From Xanthomarina sp035306605 (GTDB taxonomy: Bacteria; Bacteroidota; Bacteroidia; Flavobacteriales; Flavobacteriaceae): a stretch of 56,693 nt of DNA. Each line of letters opens with the position of its first letter. Position 1 is the first letter of the stretch. This document shows, in pieces, positions 7,877 through 16,568 of this stretch. The position numbers and the translations under genes are program-made. The notes under the pieces are model-generated. The model made no database searches and had not been told where the DNA came from. It saw nothing but the letters and a program-made list of their open reading frames with translations. The stretch is taken from assembly GCA_035306605.1 (NCBI GenBank), contig DATGNR010000024.1; one strand, written 5' to 3'.

Positions 7877-9442
7877 TTACCAATCTATAGGGAAATAATC
7901 TTTTAAGAATTTACCAGACCAATGTTTTCCAGTGTTAATACCATCTATCAACGGATCCATTACTCTAGCTGCTCCATCTACTATATCTAATGGAGGTTGA
8001 AAATCGTGAATTTCTGCTTTCTTTTTAGACAATTCCGCAGGGTCTTCATCCGTTACCCAACCGGTGTCTACTGCGTTCATGTAAATTCCCGACTTTGCTA
8101 AAGTAGCTGCTGAGGTATGTGTAAGCATGTTTAAGGCTGCTTTAGCCATGTTTGTATGTGGATGCCTGTCTACTTTTTTAAACCTATGAAATTTCCCTTC
8201 CATAGCTGATACATTGATAATGTGTTTCTTACCAGTGTTCTCTTTCATCATTAAATGAGACAAGCGGTTACATAACACAAAGGGAGCCACAGCATTTACC
8301 AGTTGAACTTCTACCATTTCTGTGGTTTCAATTTCTCCTAGTTTTAAACGCCAGCTATTGGTTTTTCTTAAATCCACTTGTTGAAAATCGGCATCTAGTT
8401 TTCCCTCTGGGAACACTTCGGATGCTTGTAAAGAATTATCAAAACTATAAGGAATTTGTGAAAGTGCAGCTGAATTACGTAAACCAATTCCAGGCTCAGG
8501 TCCGTGCCAAGTTACTGGAAGCACATTATTTTTACTTGTTTTTGAGGTGCTGATACTTAAATCTGATAATTCCTGTAAACAGTTAAGATGATTTTGCAAT
8601 AAAGGTTGCGCTAGTTTTGGTAACTGGTCTATCGGCAAGTTTTCGTTTTCCATTAAATGGAAGTAAAAGCCTGAAGGTCTTCTTACTGTTTGCGCAGCAT
8701 TATTTATTAAAATATCTAAGCGATCGTATTTCTGTTCTATATAATTGCAGAAAATTTCAACACTTGGGATGTGGCGTAAATCTAATCCGTGAATATGTAA
8801 CCGATCACACCAATCCTTATAATCTTCTTCTTTAGAAAAACGGATTGCAGAGTCGGCTGGAAAACGGGTTGTAGCTATTACTGTAGCTCCAGAACGTAAT
8901 AGCATGAGGGTAATGTGATACCCTATCTTTAATCTAGAACCTGTAATTACAGCCACTTGGCCTTTTAAATCGGCTGTTTGAAATCGTTTAGCGTAATTTA
9001 AATCACCGCACTCAGTACACATGCTATCATAAAAATGGTGCAGTTTGGTATAAACGGCTTTACATACATAGCAGTTTCTAGGTGATTCCAATTCTAAGGG
9101 TTCTTTCTTTTCAATTTCAGATGTACCCAATAGTTTGGGTGCTTCAAAAAAAGCGGCTTCCCGAGCACTTCGGATTCCTGTTTCTTTACGAGCCATTTTA
9201 TCCCGAGCTATCATTTTACGTTTAGCTGCTTTTTTGGCATCTTTTTTACGACGTTCAAACTCCTCCCTATTTGGTCTTGAAAGCATTCCCGATGCCTTTA
9301 ATAAAGCCGTTCTTTTATCTTGAGGAAGCTCAAAAATTTGATTGGTGTCGGCCACTAATTGTTCTAATATAGAAATACACTTATCTATTTCTTCGGAAGA
9401 CACGATTTGTGGTTGTTCTAATGGATTTAATTGTTCAAGCAT
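7877..9442 (-). CDS. Atypical SDR oxidoreductase with N-terminal zinc-ribbon extension
   Basis: A 521-residue protein, about twice the size of a classical short-chain dehydrogenase. Residues 1-120 are helical and rich in Lys/Arg (REEFERRKKDAKKAAKRKM). Residues 124-145 hold CYVC...CTEC, a four-cysteine zinc ribbon. A Rossmann domain follows, with VAVITGSRLKIGYHI replacing the usual TGxxxGIG, then ILINNAAQT (about 244-252), Asn383, Ser412 (NVSAMEG) and Lys434. The catalytic Tyr of YxxxK is Thr430 (TNMAK), and about 110 extra residues sit between NNAA and Asn383. Function is unknown; it may be a reductase with altered chemistry or a dinucleotide-binding regulator. Confidence 0.82.
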   Translation of the reverse strand: MLEQLNPLEQPQIVSSEEIDKCISILEQLVADTNQIFELPQDKRTALLKASGMLSRPNREEFERRKKDAKKAAKRKMIARDKMARKETGIRSAREAAFFEAPKLLGTSEIEKKEPLELESPRNCYVCKAVYTKLHHFYDSMCTECGDLNYAKRFQTADLKGQVAVITGSRLKIGYHITLMLLRSGATVIATTRFPADSAIRFSKEEDYKDWCDRLHIHGLDLRHIPSVEIFCNYIEQKYDRLDILINNAAQTVRRPSGFYFHLMENENLPIDQLPKLAQPLLQNHLNCLQELSDLSISTSKTSKNNVLPVTWHGPEPGIGLRNSAALSQIPYSFDNSLQASEVFPEGKLDADFQQVDLRKTNSWRLKLGEIETTEMVEVQLVNAVAPFVLCNRLSHLMMKENTGKKHIINVSAMEGKFHRFKKVDRHPHTNMAKAALNMLTHTSAATLAKSGIYMNAVDTGWVTDEDPAELSKKKAEIHDFQPPLDIVDGAARVMDPLIDGINTGKHWSGKFLKDYFPIDW

Positions 9443-9493
9443 AAGTTATTAACCGTGTAATAGGTTAGCTAATTGATACAAAATTTAATTTGT

Positions 9494-9501
9494 CAAATAT
9501 A
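9494..9501 (-). promoter_or_regulatory. Putative promoter of the zinc-ribbon SDR gene
   Basis: The minus strand reads TATATTTG, a full match to TAnnTTTG, about 52 nt upstream of the start codon at 9442. The rest of the 9443-9677 intergenic stretch shows no gene. Confidence 0.5.
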
Positions 9502-9677
9502 GTTATAAGCTTCAATCAAAATTATTAATTAAGCGTAATAATATTTTGTATTGTTAACTAGTGGCTTAGCACTTCAACCTATTTAAAATTTATTTAAGTT
9601 CAGAACAAATTATTGGAGTTGGATCCGGATATACAAGGATTTGTAATATCGGGAGAATAAATTTATGTTAAAAAAAG

Positions 9678-9691
9678 AATGAACATTCATT
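9678..9691. promoter_or_regulatory. TetR operator dyad
   Basis: AATGAACATTCATT: perfect 6-bp arms around a CA centre. It lies 8 bp upstream of the -7 box at 9699-9706, over the spacer and -33 region, so a bound TetR dimer would block transcription of its own gene. Dyads of the TGAAT...ATTCA type are typical for TetR-family repressors. Confidence 0.75.
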
Positions 9692-9698
9692 TTTGATG

Positions 9699-9706
9699 TA
9701 TCTTTG
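9699..9706 (+). promoter_or_regulatory. -7 element of the TetR/reductase operon
   Basis: TATCTTTG, an exact TAnnTTTG match 19 nt before the TetR start codon at 9725, directly downstream of the operator dyad. Confidence 0.7.
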
Positions 9707-9724
9707 CATCATAATTAAAAAAAC

Positions 9725-10309
9725 ATGGCAAAACTTCAAAAAAGTATAGACAAGCGTAACGCGCTTATAAAAGCCACCATCGAATTGGTAAATAATAATG
9801 GGTTTCACGCAACTCCTATGAGTAAAATAGCAAAAATGGCTAATGTGTCGCCCGCAACTATTTACTTGTATTTTGAGAATAAGCAAGATTTGGTGAATAA
9901 AACCTATATTGAGGTTAAAGCACAGTACACGGCTTTTACATTTGCAGACTATGATGTTGGAATGTCTGTGGAAGAAGGATTTGAAACCATTTGGAAGCGC
10001 ATTGCCCAGTTTAAGCTCAACGAATCTGAAAACGCGATGTTTTTAGCACAATGTGACAACACACCCATAATAGACGAACCTAGTTTGCAAGAAGGTATTA
10101 AACATTTACAACCCCTACTCGATCTTTGGGATCGAGGTAAAAAAGAAGGTGTAATTAAACCTGTGTCTAATTACATTTTGTATGCTTATTCTATAAACCC
10201 TTTATCTTTTTTAATGGTTAACCAAAAACGAGGTGTCTTTCAATTAGATAAAACGCAAATAGAGGAAGCATATCAATCGGCATGGAGCAGTATAAAAAAC
10301 AACAAATAG
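9725..10309 (+). CDS. TetR/AcrR family transcriptional repressor
   Basis: A 194-residue regulator. The N-terminal helix-turn-helix is clear: ALIKATIELVNNNGF, then MSKIAKMANVSPATIYLYF (about residues 33-52). The C-terminal ligand-binding part is divergent, as usual. It is the first gene of a four-gene plus-strand operon with a nitroreductase-like enzyme, an MDR reductase and a YqhD-like alcohol dehydrogenase. The dyad in its own promoter indicates autorepression and control of the operon. The gene set suggests that the inducer is an electrophile or aldehyde, which is inference. Confidence 0.93.
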   Translation: MAKLQKSIDKRNALIKATIELVNNNGFHATPMSKIAKMANVSPATIYLYFENKQDLVNKTYIEVKAQYTAFTFADYDVGMSVEEGFETIWKRIAQFKLNESENAMFLAQCDNTPIIDEPSLQEGIKHLQPLLDLWDRGKKEGVIKPVSNYILYAYSINPLSFLMVNQKRGVFQLDKTQIEEAYQSAWSSIKNNK

Positions 10310-10333
10310 ACATTAAAAAACAAAATAACCCCT

Positions 10334-10966
10334 ATGGAATTATTAAATAAATTAAATTGGAGATATGCCGCAAAGGCCATGAACGGAGAGCCTGTATCTG
10401 ATGAGAAAATAGCACGTATTTTAGAAGCGGCCCGATTGGCACCAACTTCAAGCGGATTACAACCTTTCGAAATTTTTGTGATTAAAAATCAAGAATTAAA
10501 AGAAAAAATTAGGCCAGTTGCTTGGAACCAATCTGTTATTACTGATTGTTCTCATCTACTCGTTTTTGCTGCATGGGATACCTATACCGCTGAACGAATT
10601 AACTATATGTTTGATTTAACGAATGACATACGTGGGTTTAAAAATGAAGGTTGGGAAAATTACCGTCAAATGTTATTAAATTCTTATCCTCAAAAAGATG
10701 CCGAAGAAAATTATAATCATGCCGCTAAACAAGCCTATATCGCATTTTCTCAAGCCATTGCAGCCGCTGCTTTTGAAGGCGTAGATGCAACACCTTTAGA
10801 AGGATTTGATCCAGATGCCGTAGACGAGATTTTAGGCTTGCGTGAAAAGGGCCTGCGCAGTGCTGTATTATTACCCTTGGGATATAGAAAAGAAAATGAA
10901 GATTGGTTAGTAAATCTAGTAAAAGTTAGAAAACCTATGGAACATTTAGTAACTGTAATAGAATAA
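10334..10966 (+). CDS. NAD(P)H-dependent nitroreductase-family oxidoreductase
   Basis: A 210-residue FMN enzyme of the NfsB type. The N-terminus carries RYAAKAMNGEPVSDEKIARILEAARLAPTSSGLQPFEIFVI, where RxxxK binds the FMN phosphate and PTSSGLQP is the family loop. FSQAIAAAAFEGVDATPLEGFDPDAVDEIL and VLLPLGYRKENEDW follow, as in NfsB homologues. Such enzymes reduce nitro compounds, quinones or enones at the expense of NAD(P)H. It starts 24 nt after the tetR stop and is part of the TetR-controlled operon. Confidence 0.92.
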   Translation: MELLNKLNWRYAAKAMNGEPVSDEKIARILEAARLAPTSSGLQPFEIFVIKNQELKEKIRPVAWNQSVITDCSHLLVFAAWDTYTAERINYMFDLTNDIRGFKNEGWENYRQMLLNSYPQKDAEENYNHAAKQAYIAFSQAIAAAAFEGVDATPLEGFDPDAVDEILGLREKGLRSAVLLPLGYRKENEDWLVNLVKVRKPMEHLVTVIE

Positions 10967-10974
10967 AATTAACT

Positions 10975-11976
10975 ATGATGATACAAACAATTTTATTGAA
11001 AAATAGACCAGAAGGAAGGCCTACTCTTTCAGATTTTGAATTTATTTCAAAAGAAGCTGAATTAGGCATTAATGAAGGGGAACTTCTTTTAGAAACTACC
11101 TATGTTTCTGTAGATCCCTATTTAAGAGGTCGCATGAGCGATGCCAAATCATATATCCCTCCTTTTGCGCTTAATAAGCCTATACAATCGGGTGTGATTG
11201 CTAAAGTAATCGCATCTAAAAACGACCAATTTAAGCCAGGTGATTTTGTTTTAGGCATGTTAGATTGGAAAACCAAACAAGTTGTTTCTGACGAAGGCCT
11301 TTTAAAGGTAGATCCTTCAAAGGCTCCATTAAGCGCTTACTTAGGAGTTTTAGGAATGACTGGTTTAACAGCTTATTTGGGACTTACCCAAATTGGTAAA
11401 CCTAAATCGGGGGAAACCTTAGTAGTTTCTGGAGCAGCTGGTGCTGTAGGTTCCGTTGTAGGACAAATAGGAAAAATACTAGGACTTAGGGTTATTGGAA
11501 TTGCAGGTACAGATGACAAGGTAGATTTACTAAAATCCAAATTCGGGTTTGATGAAGGAATCAATTATAACACTAGCAAAGATATTCGTGCTGATTTAGC
11601 AAAAGCTGCGCCAAACGGCATTGACATTTATTTTGATAATGTTGGAGGTCCAATTTCAGATGCCGTGTTATTTAATATCAATCAGTTTGCACGGATTATA
11701 AATTGTGGAGCTATTTCTATTTACAACAATAAAGAACTTCCAAAGAGCTTAAGTGTACAGCCTTTTCTAGTACGTAACAGTGCTTTAATGCAAGGATTTA
11801 TAGTATCTAATTATGCTGAAAAATTTCCAGAAGCCATGGCGCAATTGGCTGGTTGGTTAGCAGAAGATAAACTTAGCTATACAGAAACTGTTGTAAACGG
11901 TTTTGATATGATTCCAAAAGCTTTCATTGATTTATTTGAAGGTAAAAACACAGGAAAAATGATAGTTAAGGTATAA
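10975..11976 (+). CDS. Zinc-independent MDR-family NADP-dependent oxidoreductase (enone reductase-like)
   Basis: A 333-residue medium-chain reductase of the CurA/leukotriene B4 dehydrogenase group. Characteristic segments: YVSVDPYLRGRMSDAKSY near the N-terminus, LGMTGLTAYLGLTQIGKPKSGETLVVSGAAGAVGS (nucleotide-binding entry), NGIDIYFDNVGG, and the C-terminal AFIDLFEGKNTGKMIVKV. The zinc-binding residues of alcohol dehydrogenases are absent. Homologues reduce the C=C bond of alpha,beta-unsaturated ketones and aldehydes. It starts 8 nt after the nitroreductase stop. Either of two adjacent ATG codons (10975, 10978) could be used. Confidence 0.92.
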   Translation: MMIQTILLKNRPEGRPTLSDFEFISKEAELGINEGELLLETTYVSVDPYLRGRMSDAKSYIPPFALNKPIQSGVIAKVIASKNDQFKPGDFVLGMLDWKTKQVVSDEGLLKVDPSKAPLSAYLGVLGMTGLTAYLGLTQIGKPKSGETLVVSGAAGAVGSVVGQIGKILGLRVIGIAGTDDKVDLLKSKFGFDEGINYNTSKDIRADLAKAAPNGIDIYFDNVGGPISDAVLFNINQFARIINCGAISIYNNKELPKSLSVQPFLVRNSALMQGFIVSNYAEKFPEAMAQLAGWLAEDKLSYTETVVNGFDMIPKAFIDLFEGKNTGKMIVKV

Positions 11977-12002
11977 TGTTAAATAAAAAAATATAAAATA
12001 AA

Positions 12003-13163
12003 ATGAACAACTTTGAATTTAAAAACCCGACCAAAATTATTTTTGGGAAGGATAGTATAGAACAATTAGAAAAGGAAATTCCTCAGAATGCTAAAGTACT
12101 CTTGCTTTATGGAGGGGGAAGCATTAAGAAAAACGGGATTTACGACCAAGTAAAAATGGCTTTATCAAAAAGATCAGTCATCGAGTTTGGTGGTATTCCT
12201 GCAAACCCAGAATATGAGGTTTTAATGGAAGCTTTAGAAGTTATTAAAACCGAAAACATTAGCTACTTATTAGCAGTTGGTGGAGGTTCTGTAATTGATG
12301 GCACCAAATTTTTATCTGCTGCCGCACTTTATGAAGGTCCTACTCCATGGCATATTTTAACCGATAATGTAAGAACTGAGAAAGGTTTGCCATTTGGAAC
12401 TGTCTTAACCTTACCGGCTACAGGTTCTGAAATGAATTCAGGAGCTGTAATTACTAGAAAAGAAACTCAAGAAAAACTTGCTATGGGTGGTCCTGGTTTA
12501 TTTCCAGAATTCTCAATTTTAGATCCTCAAGTAATAACTTCCATCCCAGAACGTCAATTAGCAAATGGACTAACCGATGCGTTTACACACGTTTTAGAGC
12601 AATATATGACTTATCCTGTTGGCGGTTTATTACAAGATCGTTTTGCTGAAAGTATTTTACAAACCTTAATTGAGGTGGCACCAAAGGTATTAAAAGATCC
12701 TACCGATTATCAAGCAGCATCAAATTTTATGTGGAGTTGTACCATGGCCTTAAACGGATTGATTCAAAAAGGGGTTCCTGGAGATTGGGCTATTCATGCT
12801 ATGGGACACGAGTTAACAGCTTTATTTGGAATTGATCACGCACGTACTTTAGCAGTTATTGCTCCAAGTCATTACAAATATAATTTTGAAGCTAAGAAGG
12901 AAAAATTAGCTCAATATGGTGAGCGAGTTTGGAATATAACTGAAGGAAGTACAGATGATAAAGCGTATGCTGCTATTGAAAAAACAGAGGCTTTTTTCCA
13001 CGAGTTAGGTATTGATACTAAACTGTCTGATTACACAAAAGATTATGAAGGAACTGCTGAAATGATATCAAAACGATTTACTGATCGTGGTTGGTTAGGA
13101 TTAGGTGAACATCAATCTTTATCTCCAGATAAGGTACAAGCTATTGTAAAAATGGCTTACTAA
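12003..13163 (+). CDS. Iron-containing NADPH alcohol dehydrogenase, YqhD-like
   Basis: A 386-residue group III alcohol dehydrogenase, one residue shorter than E. coli YqhD. GGGSVIDGTKF matches the NADP-binding stretch of YqhD. The metal ligands are all present: Asp192, His196 (TDAFTHVLEQ), His265 and His279 (HAMGHELTALFGIDHA), each two residues before the YqhD position. YqhD reduces many short aldehydes, including those from lipid peroxidation. As last gene of the TetR operon it completes a set able to act on nitro/quinone, enone and aldehyde groups. Confidence 0.94.
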   Translation: MNNFEFKNPTKIIFGKDSIEQLEKEIPQNAKVLLLYGGGSIKKNGIYDQVKMALSKRSVIEFGGIPANPEYEVLMEALEVIKTENISYLLAVGGGSVIDGTKFLSAAALYEGPTPWHILTDNVRTEKGLPFGTVLTLPATGSEMNSGAVITRKETQEKLAMGGPGLFPEFSILDPQVITSIPERQLANGLTDAFTHVLEQYMTYPVGGLLQDRFAESILQTLIEVAPKVLKDPTDYQAASNFMWSCTMALNGLIQKGVPGDWAIHAMGHELTALFGIDHARTLAVIAPSHYKYNFEAKKEKLAQYGERVWNITEGSTDDKAYAAIEKTEAFFHELGIDTKLSDYTKDYEGTAEMISKRFTDRGWLGLGEHQSLSPDKVQAIVKMAY

Positions 13164-13224
13164 AATAAAAGTGAGATTATCTTTAATAAATGGCTATTTA
13201 ATGTGAGTCATTTAACTACAAGTA

Positions 13225-13258
13225 AAAAGCCTGTAAACTCTAATGTTTACAGGCTTTT
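13225..13258. terminator. Bidirectional terminator between the TetR operon and the YbbP-like gene
   Basis: Perfect 14-bp arms (AAAAGCCTGTAAAC at 13225-13238 and its complement at 13245-13258) with a 6-nt loop. A-rich on the left and T-rich on the right (followed by attgtttttt), it can end both converging transcripts. Confidence 0.88.
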
Positions 13259-13310
13259 ATTGTTTTTTACGTTGAGCTAAAATCTCATGACATCTATATT
13301 TTAGCGACCA

Positions 13311-15836
13311 CTACCCTTCACGTCGCAGTACCTCCAATGGTGAACTTTTCAATACGGTTCTTATATTAGATAAACCAATTGCTAAGACCAATACAGTTAT
13401 TCCAGGTACGAACACTAAAAACGGAATGCCTGAAGGCACAAAAGGCTCTTTAAATACCAAGAGTGCTAAACTGAAACTGCTTAACAAAGCCAATAAAATA
13501 CCAACTAAGCTTCCAAGTAAACCAAGGAACAGATATTCAAATGCTGAAATTTGTAAAATTTGCGTATTCTTAGCACCGAGTGTTCTCAATAACACGCTTT
13601 CTTTTATGCGCTGGTATTTACTCGTGCGTACAGACCCTATTAAAACAATAATTCCTGTAATAATACTGAAGAAGGCCATAAAATTAATCACCCAAGACAC
13701 CTTGTCTAAAATGTCTTCAACAATGGTGTACACCTGTAGTAAATCGATAATTGACACATTCGGAAACTTTGATACCAAATCCCGTTGTAATGCCGCGGAA
13801 CTTGCCTCATCTTTTACTCTGGTCGAAATCACATTGAATTGTGGCGCTTGTTCTAATACTCCTTTTGGGAACACTATGGTGAAATTAGGTTGTAATTGAC
13901 TCCAATCGACGGTTCTAATACTACCAACCGTAGTTTCCATTAAAACGCCTTGCACGTTAAATACCAATTCATCTCCTATGCCGATTTGAGCATCTTTTGC
14001 TAGATTGTCTGATATCGAAATAACAATGGGTTCATTAGGTTTTAATTGAGCTGTCCATGTGCCTTCCTCAATTTCTTCAGAATCAATAAGCGAATCACGA
14101 TAGGTCGTTCTAAACTCGTGATTTAAAATCCATCGACGAATTTGATTGGTAGAATCTTGTCGTAATTCGTTCACCAAATTACCTTTAATTTTATGCATTC
14201 GCATGGTTACCAAAGGAATGTTGGAAACAATTGGTAAACCATTAGATCTAATTTGTTCTTCTACGGCTTCTCGTTGTTCCGATTGCACATCTAAAATAAT
14301 GATATTGGCATTATCGGAACTTTGTTCAATCTCTGTTTTAGCTAAGAGAATATCTTTGGTAAAATACAAAGTGCTTATTAAAAATGTTCCTAAACCAATA
14401 GCAACCACCAGAACAACGGTTTGATTGTTTGGTCTAAATAAATTCAACAAACTCTGTCTAGCTGTAAAACTCCAGCTTTTTGGGAAAAACTTTCTAATTC
14501 CATTTATACTTAACAAAGCAATACCTGCTAAAACGGCAAAAGTGATTAATGTTGCTAGTACAAATCCGAAAGCGTAAAGGATGTCATTCAACAGCCAGAA
14601 CGAAAACAAGACTAGAAATGCTAAAATAGCTGAGAACACTACTATTCGTACTTTTAAAGGCTCTTGAGTGGCTTGTTCATCAACTCGTAAGACTTCTAAT
14701 GGCGATACATACCAGGTTCTAAGCAAAGGAAGTAAAGCAAATAGAACGGACATAAACAGTCCTAGGAACACCCCGATAATTATTGGTTGAGCCGAAATAG
14801 AAATTTCAACTGAAAACGGCAAAAAGTCCTTTAAAAAATATGGAAATAATTCTTGTACGCCTATGCCAATCAAAGCGCCAATTAAGCCTCCAACAATACC
14901 AATTCCTGCAATTTGGATCAGGAAAATTAAGAAACTTTGCATGCGTGAAGCCCCTAAACATTTTAAGACAGCAATGGCACTTAATTTTTCTTTAATATAA
15001 ATATGAACCGAGCTTGCAATACCAATACAGCCTAGTAATAAAGCGATAAAAGCAGCTAGATTAAGAAACTTACCAACATTATCATATCTACGGCCCAAAC
15101 GTCTACTCGTGCTTGTATGTGTATCTAAGTCCGCATTTTCAAGTTCTAATTCAGGTTGTAATTGCTTTTCTAATAATTCTAAATCTAAGCTTTCTTCCGT
15201 TTTATAGAAGTATTGATATTCTTTACGACTGCCAAACTGTAGTAATCCTGTTTCCTCAATAAGTTGGAGCGGTATCACAATTGGTGGTGCCACAGATGTT
15301 GAAATTGCCGTACTTCCAGGAATGGCTTTTAGGGCTCCTAATATTGGAATTGTAAGCTCTCCTACTTTTATAGAATCTCCAGGTTTTACATTAAATTGAA
15401 GCATTAAGGTAGCATCAACTAATGCTCCATTTAACCCTTGGTAAGTGCTTGCAGCTGAGGAAGGTTGTGTATCCATTTTTCCATAAAAAGGAAAGTCCCC
15501 TTCAAGACCTCGTACCTTCACCAATTTGGTGCCTCCATTTTTAGGAAAAGCAACCATGGACACAAAATTCACTTCTGAAGCATCCGGCACTAGCGAGTCA
15601 ATTATAGCTTGTGCACGAGCTGTTGGTGCTTGCCTGGTATCAATAATAAAATCGGCACCCATTATGGCTTTAGATTGTAATTTGATATTGTCTTTAAGGT
15701 TGGCGCTAAATAGTTGTATAGATACCACTGCAGCGATACCTAAGATGATTGAGGCCATAAACAACAGCAATCGCACTCTACTTGCTTTGGCATCACGCCA
15801 AGCCATTTTAAATAACCAAGTTGTATTTCTATTCAT
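13311..15836 (-). CDS. ABC transporter permease, YbbP-like (FtsX domains)
   Basis: An 841-residue inner-membrane permease. It starts with MAWRDAKASRVRLLLF and an N-terminal helix, then a periplasmic domain, an FtsX block of three helices (about 255-385), a central helix pair (400-450), a second N-terminal-type helix, another periplasmic domain and a second FtsX block (about 710-835), ending SSPLEVLRREG. This duplicated layout is that of E. coli YbbP. The gene lies 16 nt after its ATPase partner and near a TesA-like esterase, as in E. coli. The substrate is unknown; lipid or lipoprotein-related transport is a guess from FtsX-family relatives such as LolCE. Confidence 0.9.
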   Translation of the reverse strand: MNRNTTWLFKMAWRDAKASRVRLLLFMASIILGIAAVVSIQLFSANLKDNIKLQSKAIMGADFIIDTRQAPTARAQAIIDSLVPDASEVNFVSMVAFPKNGGTKLVKVRGLEGDFPFYGKMDTQPSSAASTYQGLNGALVDATLMLQFNVKPGDSIKVGELTIPILGALKAIPGSTAISTSVAPPIVIPLQLIEETGLLQFGSRKEYQYFYKTEESLDLELLEKQLQPELELENADLDTHTSTSRRLGRRYDNVGKFLNLAAFIALLLGCIGIASSVHIYIKEKLSAIAVLKCLGASRMQSFLIFLIQIAGIGIVGGLIGALIGIGVQELFPYFLKDFLPFSVEISISAQPIIIGVFLGLFMSVLFALLPLLRTWYVSPLEVLRVDEQATQEPLKVRIVVFSAILAFLVLFSFWLLNDILYAFGFVLATLITFAVLAGIALLSINGIRKFFPKSWSFTARQSLLNLFRPNNQTVVLVVAIGLGTFLISTLYFTKDILLAKTEIEQSSDNANIIILDVQSEQREAVEEQIRSNGLPIVSNIPLVTMRMHKIKGNLVNELRQDSTNQIRRWILNHEFRTTYRDSLIDSEEIEEGTWTAQLKPNEPIVISISDNLAKDAQIGIGDELVFNVQGVLMETTVGSIRTVDWSQLQPNFTIVFPKGVLEQAPQFNVISTRVKDEASSAALQRDLVSKFPNVSIIDLLQVYTIVEDILDKVSWVINFMAFFSIITGIIVLIGSVRTSKYQRIKESVLLRTLGAKNTQILQISAFEYLFLGLLGSLVGILLALLSSFSLALLVFKEPFVPSGIPFLVFVPGITVLVLAIGLSNIRTVLKSSPLEVLRREG

Positions 15837-15852
15837 AATGTGTAGTCAAGAA

Positions 15853-16542
15853 TTACAGTACCTCAGTAGGTTCGTTGGTTAAAATTCGTCCGCCTTTTAA
15901 ACGCAGGATTTGTTGAGTACGATTCGCTAGATCTAAATCGTGAGTTATAATCACTAATGTGGTACCAGCTTCTTTATTCAGTTCAAATAAAAGCTGAATG
16001 ACCTTCTCCCCTGTTTCTTCATCTAAATTTCCTGTAGGTTCATCTGCAAACAGTATGGAAGGTGCATTTGCAAAGGCACGAGCTAATGCCACACGTTGTT
16101 GCTCACCTCCTGAAAGTTGTGATGGATAATGATGAAACCGATTCGCTAGTCCTACTTTTTCCAATAAAGCCATACTTGCTTTTACGGCGTCCTTAGCCCC
16201 TTGTAGTTCTAAAGGAACACTCACGTTTTCAAGAGCTGTAAGGGTTGGAAGTAACTGGAAGTTTTGAAATATAAATCCCACTTCCTTATTTCGTAATTGA
16301 GCGCGTTGGTCTTCATTTAATCCACTTAAATCTTCGCCACACAATTCTACACGGCCTGCATTGGGTTCATCTAGACCTGCACAGAGTCCTAATAAAGTCG
16401 TTTTACCAGATCCCGAAGGCCCTACAATAGAAAAAGTTTGTCCTTTTTCTACTTCGAAGTTAATATCTTTTAAAACTGTTAATTGTTTATTACCGCTAGT
16501 ATATGTCTTTTCTAGCCCAGTAATCTTTAATATCTTTGGCAT
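15853..16542 (-). CDS. ABC transporter ATPase, YbbA/LolD-like
   Basis: A 229-residue ATPase. Walker A GPSGSGKTTLLGLCAG, Q-loop FIFQNFQLLPTLTALENV, signature LSGGEQQRVALARAFA, Walker B ILFADEPTGNLDE and the switch His in IITHD are all intact. The LolD/MacB-type signature fits a partner of FtsX-fold permeases. I use the ATG at 16542 (MPKILKITGL) instead of an upstream one at 16566, because the longer version adds an unconserved stretch that overlaps the divergent esterase start. It is co-transcribed with the YbbP-like permease. Confidence 0.93.
   Translation of the reverse strand: MPKILKITGLEKTYTSGNKQLTVLKDINFEVEKGQTFSIVGPSGSGKTTLLGLCAGLDEPNAGRVELCGEDLSGLNEDQRAQLRNKEVGFIFQNFQLLPTLTALENVSVPLELQGAKDAVKASMALLEKVGLANRFHHYPSQLSGGEQQRVALARAFANAPSILFADEPTGNLDEETGEKVIQLLFELNKEAGTTLVIITHDLDLANRTQQILRLKGGRILTNEPTEVL
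16531..16538 (+). promoter_or_regulatory. Putative promoter of the TesA-like gene
   Basis: TATCTTTG, an exact TAnnTTTG match 31 nt before the esterase start codon. It lies inside the first codons of the divergent ybbA-like gene, so the two 5' ends are tightly packed. Confidence 0.45.
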
Positions 16543-16568
16543 ATAATTTAAATTTAAGAAGACCATTT

